The notes under the pieces: model-generated
What the model was told of the DNA's origin: nothing
The model's input: only the letters and a program-made list of their open reading frames with translations
The model's database searches: none
In this document: piece after piece, positions 11,023 through 19,952 of the stretch
Layout: every line of letters starts with the position of its first letter
How positions within the stretch are numbered: position 1 is the stretch's first letter
Translations under genes and position numbers: made by a program
Source of the DNA: Pseudomonas syringae CC1557
GTDB taxonomy: Bacteria > Pseudomonadota > Gammaproteobacteria > Pseudomonadales > Pseudomonadaceae
Length of the DNA: 64,000 bases
Direction of reading: 5' to 3'
Assembly (NCBI RefSeq): GCF_000452705.1
Contig: NZ_CP007014.1
Coordinates: 5,424,501-5,488,500 of the forward strand

Positions 11023-12615
11023 TTGAGCGAACTTTTAAACCGCCGTCTTGCCCTGCTCGGCGAGCGCAACAACCTCTCTTTGCTGGAGCAATGCCTGCAC
11101 GGTATAGAGCGAGAGTGTCTGCGCGTCACTGCAACGGCAGAACTGGCCTGCACGCCTCATCCACAAGCTCTGGGTGCCGCACTGACCAACGGCCAGGTCA
11201 CCACCGATTATTCCGAATCGCTGCTGGAGTTCATTACGCCAGCGCTGAAGAACCCGGCCGAAACCCTCGACAGCCTCGACAAGATCCATCGCTTCGCCTA
11301 CAGCAAGCTGGACAACGAGTTGCTGTGGAGCCCGTCGATGCCCTGCCCGCTGCCCGACGAAGAGCACATCCCGATCGCGTATTACGGCACGTCGAACATC
11401 GGCAAGCTCAAGTACGTGTATCGCAAGGGTCTGGCACTGCGTTACGGCAAGACCATGCAATGTATTGCCGGTATTCACTACAATTTCTCGCTGCCGGAAG
11501 ACGCCTGGGCGTTGCTCAAGGGGACCGAAGACTTTGCTGGCGACGCGCGTGAGTACCAGTCGCACTCCTATATTGCGCTGATCCGTAATTTCCGCCGTTA
11601 CAGCTGGCTGCTGATGTACCTGTTCGGCGCTTCACCGGCTCTGGACGCGGGTTTTCTGCGCGGCCGCGAGCATCAACTGGAGCAACATTTCGACGCCGAC
11701 ACGTTGTATCTGCCCTACGCCACCAGCCTGCGCATGAGCGATCTGGGTTATCAGAGCGATGCCCAGGCCGACCTGACGCCGTGCTACAACGATCTGGTCA
11801 GTTACACCGACAGCCTGCGCAAAGCCGTGGCCACGCCTTATCAGCCTTACGTCGACGTCGGCACTCATGACCGGAACGGCGAATGGATTCAGCTCAACAC
11901 CAATGTGTTGCAGATTGAAAACGAGTACTACTCCAATATCCGCCCGAAGCGCGTGACCTATAGCGGCGAACGCCCTATTCAGGCGCTGGTGGCGCGTGGC
12001 GTGCAGTACGTTGAAGTACGCTGCCTGGACATCAACCCGTTCCTGCCTACCGGTATCAGCCTGGAGCAGTCGCGCTTCATCGACGCGTTTGTACTGTATT
12101 GCGCGCTTGAAGAAAGCCCGCAACTGGCTGGCCACGAATGCTCGAATGCCAGTTCGAACTTCCTGGCCGTGGTCAAGGAAGGCCGCCGTCCGGGCCTGAA
12201 CCTGATGCGCGATAACAGCCCGGTCGAGCTCAAGGCCTGGGCCACTGAGCTGCTTGAGAAAATCACCCCGATTGCCAGGCTGCTCGATCAGGCGCAGGGC
12301 ATCGACGAGCACATCAAGTCGATTGCCGTGCAACAAGCCAAGATCGACGACACAGCCCTGACACCGTCAGCTCAGGTCCTGGCGAGCATGAAAGCGCATA
12401 ACGAGGGCTTTACCGCGTTCTCCCTGCGCCAGAGCCAGGTCCACGCCGAATACTTCCGCACCCACCCGCTGAGCGCCGAAGAACAGGCACACTTCGAAGC
12501 CCTGGCCAAAACCTCCATCGAGGAACAGGCCGAGCTGGAAGCAACGGAAGAAGTGGTGGATTTCGACACGTTTGTCGGGTCGTATCAGGCCAGTATTCTG
12601 TCGATCAGTAACTGA
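11023..12615 (+). CDS. gshA: Glutamate-cysteine ligase
   Basis: First enzyme of glutathione synthesis: ATP-dependent joining of Glu and Cys. About 530 residues, gamma-proteobacterial GshA type, with GIERECLRV near residue 20 and the conserved [20 protein letters not shown] and HYNFSLP segments. I place the start at TTG 11023 (AAGGA eight bases upstream), because the protein then begins [12 protein letters not shown] like other Pseudomonas GshA proteins; a GTG five codons upstream is possible. A weak start may limit expression. A 243-base gap separates it from the thioesterase gene, so it probably has its own promoter. Confidence 0.95.
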   Translation: MSELLNRRLALLGERNNLSLLEQCLHGIERECLRVTATAELACTPHPQALGAALTNGQVTTDYSESLLEFITPALKNPAETLDSLDKIHRFAYSKLDNELLWSPSMPCPLPDEEHIPIAYYGTSNIGKLKYVYRKGLALRYGKTMQCIAGIHYNFSLPEDAWALLKGTEDFAGDAREYQSHSYIALIRNFRRYSWLLMYLFGASPALDAGFLRGREHQLEQHFDADTLYLPYATSLRMSDLGYQSDAQADLTPCYNDLVSYTDSLRKAVATPYQPYVDVGTHDRNGEWIQLNTNVLQIENEYYSNIRPKRVTYSGERPIQALVARGVQYVEVRCLDINPFLPTGISLEQSRFIDAFVLYCALEESPQLAGHECSNASSNFLAVVKEGRRPGLNLMRDNSPVELKAWATELLEKITPIARLLDQAQGIDEHIKSIAVQQAKIDDTALTPSAQVLASMKAHNEGFTAFSLRQSQVHAEYFRTHPLSAEEQAHFEALAKTSIEEQAELEATEEVVDFDTFVGSYQASILSISN

Positions 12616-12625
12616 TCAGGATGTG

Positions 12626-12772
12626 ACGCAGAGCGTCACGAACTGCATTCCCACGCTGAGTGAGGAACGATCGGTGTATGAGCCGGGGCGCGAGGAACTA
12701 TAGGTGGTCTGGAGAACACCTATCGTTCCACCGCTCCGCGTGGGCACGCCTTTCTGGACGCTCCGCGTCGGC
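12626..12772. repeat. Fold-back intergenic repeat with about 47-bp imperfect inverted arms
   Basis: The left arm (GACGCAGAGCGTCAC... to GGAACGAT) is repeated inverted at the right end (ATCGTTCC...to GACGCTCCGCGTC). Each arm contains its own small palindrome, and the centre has an AGGTG/CACCT stem. Half or partial copies occur at 22881 and 25408. It fills the gap between the convergent gshA and argA genes, where it could also end transcription from both sides. Confidence 0.75.
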
Positions 12773-12780
12773 GCTTGAGC

Positions 12781-14079
12781 TTAAATCGCCTTTTCGAAGA
12801 TCTTCGAATTTCTCTGGAAGTTGTACAACGACGCACGCGCACTCGGCAGGCGGTCGACGCTGCTCGGCTCGAAACCGCGCTCGCGGAACCAGTGAGCGGT
12901 GCGAGTGGTGAGGACGAACAGGGTTTTGAGACCCAGCGCGCGGGCACGGCTTTCGATGCGCTCCAGCAACTCGTCACCACGACCGCCGTGACGGTACTCG
13001 GGGTTGACCGCCAGACACGCCAGCTCGCCCGCCTCTGAATCGGCAATCGGATACAGCGCCGCACAGGCAATGATCAAGCCTTCCCGCTCAACCACGCTGA
13101 ACTGGGTAATCTCGCGCTCCAGCACTTCGCGGGAGCGGCGTACCAGGATGCCCTGCTCTTCCAGCGGTGTGATCAGGTCCATCAAACCACCGACGTCCTC
13201 GATAGCCGCTTCACGGACCAGTTCGAACTGCTCCTGCGCCACCAGCGTACCGCCACCGTCGCGGGTAAACAGCTCGGTCAGCAGCGCGCCGTTCTCGGCA
13301 TAGCTGACGATATGGCTGCGCGCCACGCCACCGCGACAGGCTTCGGCTGCCGCATCCAGCAATTCCGCCTGATAGTTGCCACCCAGACGCTGCAAGTGCG
13401 CAGGCACCTGCTGTGGACGCAGCTCGCGCACCAGCCGGCCCTGCTCGTCCAGCAACCCGGTTTCAGCGCCGAACAGCAGCAATTTATCGGCGGCCAGATC
13501 AATGGCCGCACGGGTAGCGACGTCTTCGCAGGCCAGATTGAAAATCTCGCCGGTCGGCGAATAGCCCAGCGGCGACAGCAGCACGATATGACGCTCATCC
13601 AGCAGGCGGTTGATGCCCTTGCGGTCGACCCGACGGACTTCGCCGGTGTGCTGATAATCGACGCCTTCCAGTACGCCGATAGGCCGTGCAGTGACCACGT
13701 TGCCACTGGTCACCCGCAGGCGTGAGCCCTGCATTGGCGAAGCGGCCATGTCCATCGACAGGCGCGCTTCAATAGAGATGCGCAACTGGCCGACGGCATC
13801 GATCACGCATTCCAGGGTTTCGGTGTCGGTGATCCGCAGGTCACGGTGGTAACGCGGGGTAATCCCGCGCTGGGCCAGACGGCTTTCGATCTGTGGGCGC
13901 GAGCCGTGTACCAGCACCAGGCGCACGCCCAGGCTGTGCAGCAACACCAGATCGTGGACGATATTGCCGAAATTGGGATGCTCTACGCCATCGCCGGGCA
14001 GCATGACGACGAAGGTGCAATCGCGGTGGGCATTGATGTAAGGGGACGCGTGGCGAAGCCAGTTGACGTATTCGGGCAT
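12781..14079 (-). CDS. argA: N-acetylglutamate synthase
   Basis: First step of arginine biosynthesis: acetyl-CoA plus glutamate. 432 residues, the classical length. The N-terminal amino-acid-kinase-like domain (VLVHGSRPQIE near 73) carries arginine feedback sensing; the C-terminal GNAT acetyltransferase domain has the acetyl-CoA loop NPEYRHGGRGDELL near 382. ATG 14079 gives the standard MPEYVNWLRHASPYI start; an upstream extension in the same frame is not expected. It reads in the same direction as argE, about 125 bases downstream of it, so the pair may share a transcript. Confidence 0.96.
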   Translation of the reverse strand: MPEYVNWLRHASPYINAHRDCTFVVMLPGDGVEHPNFGNIVHDLVLLHSLGVRLVLVHGSRPQIESRLAQRGITPRYHRDLRITDTETLECVIDAVGQLRISIEARLSMDMAASPMQGSRLRVTSGNVVTARPIGVLEGVDYQHTGEVRRVDRKGINRLLDERHIVLLSPLGYSPTGEIFNLACEDVATRAAIDLAADKLLLFGAETGLLDEQGRLVRELRPQQVPAHLQRLGGNYQAELLDAAAEACRGGVARSHIVSYAENGALLTELFTRDGGGTLVAQEQFELVREAAIEDVGGLMDLITPLEEQGILVRRSREVLEREITQFSVVEREGLIIACAALYPIADSEAGELACLAVNPEYRHGGRGDELLERIESRARALGLKTLFVLTTRTAHWFRERGFEPSSVDRLPSARASLYNFQRNSKIFEKAI

Positions 14080-14205
14080 GACAACAAGAGCCTGTAGATA
14101 AAATGGACGAAAAGAAAAAGCACGCACAACGGTGTGGTGGTTATCGTCGGAACAGGCTTGGCAACACGCGCAGTCTCCTTTTGTTCAACCTATGTGGAAC
14201 CTGAC

Positions 14206-15354
14206 TCACTGAGGCGTCAGGCAATAATGTTCGATCAGCTGGCGTAACAGACGCACTGTAGGGTCCAGACGTGACATTTCGAGGTATTCCCCCGGCTGAT
14301 GCGCGCAGGCAATATCACCCGGGCCGAGCACCAGTGTTTCACAACCAAGGCGCTGAAGATAAGGCGCTTCGGTGCCGAACGCTACTGCGGCGGCGGTATG
14401 ACCGGTCAGTCGTTCAGCTACACGGACCAGCTCTGCATCGGCCACCTGTTCGAACGGCGCGCACTCGGGAAACAGTGGAGCGTAGTCGATCTGCACCTGA
14501 TGCAACTCGGCGAGCGGTTGCAGCTTTTGCCGGATGGCGGCACGCAGCACGTCCGGATCCATACCCGGCAGCGGGCGCAGGTCGAACTCCAGCGAGCACT
14601 GGCCGCAGATGCGGTTCGGATTGTCGCCGCCATGAATGCAGCCCAGGTTGAGGGTCGGTTGCGGCACGCTGAATTGCGGGTTGCGGTATTCGGCCTGCCA
14701 CTCTTTGCGCAGGCCCTTGAGCTCGCTGATCGCGTCGTGCATGGCTTCCAGAGCGCTGTGCCCGAGGCTGGGATCTGACGAGTGGCCGCTGCGCCCGAGA
14801 ATATGGATGCGCTCCATCATCACGCCCTTGTGCATGCGGATCGGCTTGAGCCCGGTCGGCTCGCCGATCACCGCCGCACGGCCCAGCGGGCGGCCAGCCT
14901 CTGCCAGCGCACGGGCGCCGGCCATCGAACTTTCTTCATCGCAGGTCGCAAGGATCAGCAGCGGCTGCTTGAACGGCTGGTCGAGCAGACCGCGCACCGC
15001 CTCGATGACCAGTGCAAAGAAGCCCTTCATGTCGCAGCTGCCCAGCCCGACCCAGCGGCCATCGACTTCGGTCAGTTTCAGCGGGTCGGTTTTCCACAGC
15101 GCTTCGTCGAACGGCACGGTATCGCTGTGCCCCGCCAGCACCAAGCCGCCGGGGCCGGTGCCGAAAGTCGCCAGCAGGTTGAACTTGCCGGGCGAAACCT
15201 GCTGAATGTCGCAGGCAAAACCCAGATCGCCAAGCCACCCGGCCAGCAGGTCGATGACAGGCCGATTGGTCTGGTCCAGAGAAGGCTGAGTACAGCTCAC
15301 CGATGGCGCAGCGATCAAGGCTGCAAACTGGTCTTTCATGGACGGCAACGGCAT
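14206..15354 (-). CDS. argE: N-acetylornithine deacetylase
   Basis: 382 residues, M20 metallopeptidase family. It removes acetyl from N2-acetylornithine in the arginine pathway. Visible metal-site residues: LAGHSDTVP (His and Asp), GSCDMKG, CDEESS (catalytic Glu pair), IGEPTGL and a late AHQPGEY His. The dimerisation lid lies at about 175-290 (GRSGHSSDPSLGHSA). ATG 15354 has ACAGGAA nine bases upstream. It lies next to argA, fitting one pathway. Confidence 0.94.
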   Translation of the reverse strand: MPLPSMKDQFAALIAAPSVSCTQPSLDQTNRPVIDLLAGWLGDLGFACDIQQVSPGKFNLLATFGTGPGGLVLAGHSDTVPFDEALWKTDPLKLTEVDGRWVGLGSCDMKGFFALVIEAVRGLLDQPFKQPLLILATCDEESSMAGARALAEAGRPLGRAAVIGEPTGLKPIRMHKGVMMERIHILGRSGHSSDPSLGHSALEAMHDAISELKGLRKEWQAEYRNPQFSVPQPTLNLGCIHGGDNPNRICGQCSLEFDLRPLPGMDPDVLRAAIRQKLQPLAELHQVQIDYAPLFPECAPFEQVADAELVRVAERLTGHTAAAVAFGTEAPYLQRLGCETLVLGPGDIACAHQPGEYLEMSRLDPTVRLLRQLIEHYCLTPQ

Positions 15355-15516
15355 GGACGTTTCCTGTAATCAAGACAAAACAGGGCTCATCATAGGGCCA
15401 TAGCAACCCAGGAATAAACCGTTTCGGGTCATGTCCTGTACACTGCCGCCCTCAGCAGCCGTTCAGCCATGGGCTGCGCTCCCGTTATCAGCATCAGCGT
15501 TTGGATTCCCCCGGCC

Positions 15517-16884
15517 ATGCAAAAAGAAACAGAAATCAAACTCCGCGTCAGCCGCGAGACCCTCGCTGCACTGCGCGAACATCCGTTGCTCAAGAAGCGC
15601 AACAAAAGTGGCTGGGAGCGCCTGGAACTGTCGAACCAGTATTTCGATACCCCGGAGCGCGAGCTGGCACATGCCAAGGTCGCGCTGCGCATTCGTCGCG
15701 ACGGTGATCAGATCATCCAGACCATGAAGACACGCGGGCAAAGCGTGGCTGGGCTGTCCGAGCGCAATGAATACAACTGGGACCTGACCAAGGCCAAGCT
15801 GGACCTGAAGAAGCTCGAAGGCGATTGCTGGCCCGAACAACTGGCCGGGCTGGACAAGAAAACCATCAAGCCGCTGTTCACCACTGATTTTGTGCGTGAA
15901 AAAGCCGAAATCGCCTGGGGTCGCGGCAAGACCAAGGTCGTGATCGAGGCCGCGCTGGACCTGGGCCAGGTCGTAGCGGGCAAGCAGAAGGAAGAAATCT
16001 GCGAGCTGGAACTGGAGCTGCGCGAAGGTGATCCTGCCGCCCTGCTGGAACTGGCGGCCGAGCTGGCTGCAACGTTGCCATTGATGCCGTGCGACATCAG
16101 CAAGGCCGAGCGCGGCTATCGCCTGCTCGACGCCAGCAGCTACTCCCTGAGCCTGCCTGCACCCACCCTGAACGCAGAAACGCCGCTGGACGACGCCTAC
16201 TCGGCGCTGGCCTGGCATCTGCTGGGCAGCAGCCAGCGTCTGGCCGAGCAATACCGTTTCAATGGCCACTGGCGACTGCTGCAGGACTGGGTCGAAATGC
16301 TCGCTGAGCTGCGCGCGCTGACCAGCAGTCTCGGTCAGGCCGCACCGCGCAGTTCGTCGGCGCAACTGCGTACCGCATTGGATGCCCTGCTGGAAGACTG
16401 GCGCCCGCTGGTTCAGGCCGGTCAGGAAGATGGTGATGTTCGTGGCGCGGCTCACGAGCAGTTTCTTGAAGAGTTGCAGGACACCCGCTGGGGCGAGTTC
16501 TCGCTGAACACCTCACGCTGGTTGCTGGCACGCAGCTGGACGGCCGAGCGCAACACGCGCGGTAACCGCCAGGGCGCTGCGCTGTTGAGCAGCTGGCTGC
16601 CTCGCCTGCTGGGTGAAGAAGCGACCTCCCTGCAACTGAGCCGCTATCAGCAGCAGCCGGAAGACCTTGCCGAGCAACTGCCACGCATCGAGCGCATCCA
16701 GGCCTGGCTGCACTGGGCACGTGGCGCGCTGGACCTGCCGGAGCTGGATCGCCTGTACGGCGAACTGCGCAAACTGGAAGAGCTGGCGCATCTGGACATC
16801 AGCGACGAAGTCCTCGACGCCCGCGTTCAGCAAGCGATCACCGTGTTCCAGAGCCGCGCGTGGAAGACCTTGTTGCGTTTGTAA
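15517..16884 (+). CDS. CYTH-CHAD inorganic triphosphatase
   Basis: 455 residues. The N-terminal CYTH domain opens with the defining EIKLRV (ExExK family motif, here KETEIKL) and carries repeated charged strands that form the tunnel, for example ALRIRRDGDQIIQTMKTRG and ELELELREGD. The C-terminal CHAD domain (about 225-455) is helical with conserved His/Arg. CYTH enzymes of this type hydrolyse tripolyphosphate with Mg2+; CHAD domains bind polyphosphate. The start ATG 15517 places the motif directly at the N-terminus as expected. It diverges from argE. Confidence 0.85.
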   Translation: MQKETEIKLRVSRETLAALREHPLLKKRNKSGWERLELSNQYFDTPERELAHAKVALRIRRDGDQIIQTMKTRGQSVAGLSERNEYNWDLTKAKLDLKKLEGDCWPEQLAGLDKKTIKPLFTTDFVREKAEIAWGRGKTKVVIEAALDLGQVVAGKQKEEICELELELREGDPAALLELAAELAATLPLMPCDISKAERGYRLLDASSYSLSLPAPTLNAETPLDDAYSALAWHLLGSSQRLAEQYRFNGHWRLLQDWVEMLAELRALTSSLGQAAPRSSSAQLRTALDALLEDWRPLVQAGQEDGDVRGAAHEQFLEELQDTRWGEFSLNTSRWLLARSWTAERNTRGNRQGAALLSSWLPRLLGEEATSLQLSRYQQQPEDLAEQLPRIERIQAWLHWARGALDLPELDRLYGELRKLEELAHLDISDEVLDARVQQAITVFQSRAWKTLLRL

Positions 16885-16909
16885 CAGCCTTCAAACCACG
16901 ACGATTATG

Positions 16910-17078
16910 GTGCCCACGCTCCGCGCTCGACGTTATACATAAGCCCTGAAGAACCTGGAAAACGGGCCTTTCAGGCTTCTGTCCGCAAGGCGTAGGAGCG
17001 ACGGGGCGGCGATCCTACGCCCTGCGGCCAGAAGCAAAAGCGTACTTGTGTATAACGATGAGCGCAGCGCGTGGGAAC
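16910..17078. repeat. MITE-like fold-back element of about 170 bp
   Basis: Terminal arms of about 35 bp (GTGCCCACGCTCCGCGCTC...TTATACATAAG and its imperfect inverse ending GTGGGAAC) enclose a CCTGAA/TTCAGG hairpin and a larger stem of about 22 bp (16977-17034: CTTCTGTCCGCAAGGCGTAGGA with its near complement). It occupies most of the 349-base gap between the triphosphatase and ATPase genes. The remaining bases hold the ATPase promoter region. Confidence 0.7.
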
Positions 17079-17233
17079 GAGAGGCATGGCAGCAATCGAG
17101 CGACACCTCCCCCTCCCGGCTGAATCAATTTAGCTGCTACAGTAATTCCCGGTCGCACAGAAGGCGCAACGCTGCCACGCTGGGCGACTACTCTTGCTCA
17201 TCGTCTGTTGATCAATAGTCTCAAGGAGCGCCC

Positions 17234-19018
17234 ATGGCAGCCCTGGCCCCCTCTTCACAGGATCGCTGGCTCGATCTGAACGATGTGCTGCGTGATCTGG
17301 TCGCCGCAGGCTTTCTCGGTCAGGACGACTCGGAAACGGCGCTCATCCAGCGCCGCAGTGCGGTGAACATTCAGCTGCACCCTCTCGAATTTCTTGCGTC
17401 GTTGCAGTTCGACGACCTGAAACGGCCTGGCAAAAAACTCGACCTGGAAACCCTCACCGCTTGGCTGGCGAAGGCCTGTGACCAGCCCTACATGCGCATC
17501 GACCCGCTGAAGATCAATGTAGCGGCGGTCACGCCATTGATGTCCTACGCCTTCGCCCAGCGCCACAAGATTCTCGCCGTGGCGGTGGATCGCGAATCGG
17601 TCACCATCGCCAGCGCCCAGCCTTACGTCAGCTCGTGGGAAGCCGACCTCGCCCACGTGCTCAAGCTTCAGGTAAAACGCGTCGTCGCCAACCCGACAGA
17701 CATCCAGCGCATGGCGATGGAGTTTTTCCGGTTGGCGAAGTCGGTCAGCGGTGCCAACGCGTCTGAACAGAAAATGAGCAACATGGGCAACTTCGAACAG
17801 TTGCTCAAGCTCGGCGCCAGCGATCAGGAACCCGACGCCAACGACGCGCACATCGTCAATATCGTCGATTGGCTGTTCCAGTACGCGTTCCAGCAACGTG
17901 CCAGCGACATTCACATCGAGCCGCGTCGCGAACAGGGCACTGTGCGCTTCCGCATCGATGGCGTGCTGCACAACGTCTATCAGTTTCCGGCGCAGGTCAT
18001 CATGGCGATTGTCAGCCGCCTGAAAAGCCTGGGGCGGATGAACGTCGCTGAAAAGCGCAAGCCGCAGGACGGCCGCGTCAAGACCACTACCCCTGAAAAC
18101 CGCGAAGTGGAATTACGCTTGTCGACCTTGCCGACGGCGTTCGGCGAGAAGATGGTGATGCGGATTTTCGATCCTGAGGTGCTACTCAAGGATTTCGATC
18201 AACTGGGTTTTTCCAGCGATGATTTGCGGCGCTGGCAGGAAATGACCCGCCAGCCCAACGGCATCATTCTGGTCACCGGCCCGACCGGTTCGGGCAAGAC
18301 CACTACGCTGTACACCACCCTCAAGAAGCTGGCGACCTCGGAGGTCAACCTCTGCACCATCGAGGACCCGATCGAAATGGTCGAGCCTGCCTTCAACCAG
18401 ATGCAGGTGCAGCACAATATCGAGCTGAGCTTTGCGGCAGGCGTGCGCGCATTGATGCGACAGGACCCGGATATCATCATGATCGGCGAGATTCGCGACC
18501 TGGAGACAGCCGAAATGGCGATCCAGGCCGCATTGACCGGCCACTTGGTGCTTTCGACGCTGCACACCAACGATGCACCCAGCGCAATCAGCCGGATGCT
18601 GGAGTTGGGCGTGCCGCATTACCTGCTCAAAGCCACCATCCTCGGCGTCATGGCCCAGCGTCTGGTGCGCACCCTGTGTCCGCACTGCAAGGCACCAATC
18701 AACCTGAACGAAACCGACTGGCAAACCCTCACCCGTCCGTGGCAAGCCCCCGTACCGCCCGGCGCTCATCAGGCGGTAGGCTGTGTGGAATGCCGTGATA
18801 CCGGTTATCGGGGCCGGGCCGGGGTCTACGAGATCATGGTCATGTCGGACAACATCAAAGCCTTGATCTCCGCAGACCTCGACCTCAATGCCATGCGGCG
18901 CCAGGCGTTCAAGGAGGGCATGCGCAGCTTGCGCCTGTCCGGCGCCCAGAAAGTCTCGGCCGGGCTGACTACACTGGAAGAAGTGCTGCGGGTTACGCCA
19001 CAGAGCGAGCAGCGCTAG
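17234..19018 (+). CDS. Orphan GspE/PilB-type secretion ATPase
   Basis: 594 residues. An N-terminal MshEN-like domain at about 45-165 is followed by the ATPase core: the Asp box region SDIHIEP (224-230), Walker A GPTGSGKTT (349-357), Asp box TIEDPIE, Walker B-like DIIMIGEIRD, His box LSTLHTND, and a four-Cys zinc site (CPHC near 480 and CVEC near 515). Such ATPases power type II secretion or type IV pilus assembly. No other secretion or pilus gene is nearby, so its partner machine is unknown. ATG 17234 has AAGGAGCG upstream. P. aeruginosa has a similar orphan at the same locus. Confidence 0.85.
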   Translation: MAALAPSSQDRWLDLNDVLRDLVAAGFLGQDDSETALIQRRSAVNIQLHPLEFLASLQFDDLKRPGKKLDLETLTAWLAKACDQPYMRIDPLKINVAAVTPLMSYAFAQRHKILAVAVDRESVTIASAQPYVSSWEADLAHVLKLQVKRVVANPTDIQRMAMEFFRLAKSVSGANASEQKMSNMGNFEQLLKLGASDQEPDANDAHIVNIVDWLFQYAFQQRASDIHIEPRREQGTVRFRIDGVLHNVYQFPAQVIMAIVSRLKSLGRMNVAEKRKPQDGRVKTTTPENREVELRLSTLPTAFGEKMVMRIFDPEVLLKDFDQLGFSSDDLRRWQEMTRQPNGIILVTGPTGSGKTTTLYTTLKKLATSEVNLCTIEDPIEMVEPAFNQMQVQHNIELSFAAGVRALMRQDPDIIMIGEIRDLETAEMAIQAALTGHLVLSTLHTNDAPSAISRMLELGVPHYLLKATILGVMAQRLVRTLCPHCKAPINLNETDWQTLTRPWQAPVPPGAHQAVGCVECRDTGYRGRAGVYEIMVMSDNIKALISADLDLNAMRRQAFKEGMRSLRLSGAQKVSAGLTTLEEVLRVTPQSEQR

Positions 19019-19144
19019 ACACGTAGAAGGCGGTATTGCCGCAGCCCGCCAGCTAAAGTGAACCACTTAGTTCACATTGATTGAACTAGTTCATGGCTTT
19101 GGCTATCCAACCCCTCAGAACAACCACAGTCGGAGTATCTCACC

Positions 19145-19465
19145 ATGCGTCTCAAGTTTGCTGTCGCCACCGTAGCCTTGCTTTCCATCCCGATGGGTTC
19201 AGCGATGGCTGACACCTTCTGGCGTAACGTGCTGTCCTCGGGCGCTACCACCGGCTCGACTTACCTCACCTTCAAGGATCACAAGCTGATCGTTGCCGCT
19301 CAGGATGATGCCGGCAGCTATGTCGCCAGCAACGGCGACATTCGTGGTCCGTTTCTGGAAGCAGCTATCCAGCAGGTGCGTAAAGACAATCCTGGCTTGA
19401 AAGCAACCGACATGGAACTGGCCAACGCAATCCTGGACAAGAACCTGGTTGCTGAAAGTCAGTAA
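19145..19465 (+). CDS. DUF2388 secreted small protein
   Basis: 106 residues. A clear signal peptide ends at AMA-DT (about residue 22). The mature part contains TTGSTYLTF, DDAGSYVASNGDIRGPFLEAA, the DUF2388 pattern restricted to pseudomonads. Function unknown; presumed periplasmic. ATG 19145 is preceded by GGAGTATCTCACC. It is followed by a strong terminator shared with the opposing gcvH gene. Confidence 0.8.
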   Translation: MRLKFAVATVALLSIPMGSAMADTFWRNVLSSGATTGSTYLTFKDHKLIVAAQDDAGSYVASNGDIRGPFLEAAIQQVRKDNPGLKATDMELANAILDKNLVAESQ

Positions 19466-19475
19466 GTGTCAGGCA

Positions 19476-19508
19476 TAAAAAATGCCGCTCGATGAGCGGC
19501 ATTTTTTT
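19476..19508. terminator. Bidirectional Rho-independent terminator
   Basis: AAAAAATGCCGCTC, loop GAT, GAGCGGCATTTTTTT. A-tract and T-tract flank the stem, so it can end both the DUF2388 transcript and the gcvT-gcvH transcript from the opposite side. Confidence 0.92.
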
Positions 19509-19518
19509 CGCCCGGTGA

Positions 19519-19905
19519 TTACTCGCCGATGGCGCTTTTGTAACCTGCGGAGTCCAGCAGTTTAGCCAGATCAGCGTCAGCGTCAGTCGGCTTCAACTTG
19601 AAGATCCAGGCGCTGTAAGGCTCGCTGTTGAGCGACTCCGGCGAATCACCCAGTGCTTCGTTGACTTCGACCACTTCGCCCGCCACTGGCGAGTAGATGT
19701 CCGAGGCAGCCTTGACCGACTCGACAACACCGGCAGCATCACCTGCGGCGAACACCTTGCCGATTTCCGGCAGTTCAACGAAAACCACATCGCCCAGCGC
19801 TTCCTGTGCGTGGTCCGAGATGCCGACAGTCACGGTGCCATCGGCCTCAAGACGCGCCCATTCATGACTTTCGGCGAAACGCAGCTCGGCGGGAATATTG
19901 CTCAT
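19519..19905 (-). CDS. gcvH: Glycine cleavage system H protein
   Basis: 128 residues. Lipoyl carrier that shuttles the aminomethyl group between the P, T and L proteins. The lipoylated Lys is K65 in [13 protein letters not shown]; the fold motifs ESHEW and GEVVEVN are present. It lies 47 bases downstream of gcvT and directly before the terminator. The gcvP gene that often follows is absent here, so the P protein must come from elsewhere in the genome. Confidence 0.96.
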   Translation of the reverse strand: MSNIPAELRFAESHEWARLEADGTVTVGISDHAQEALGDVVFVELPEIGKVFAAGDAAGVVESVKAASDIYSPVAGEVVEVNEALGDSPESLNSEPYSAWIFKLKPTDADADLAKLLDSAGYKSAIGE

Positions 19906-19952
19906 TTAGTCATCCTCAACATCGATCGGGTCAGCGGAAAACCCGCCATAGG

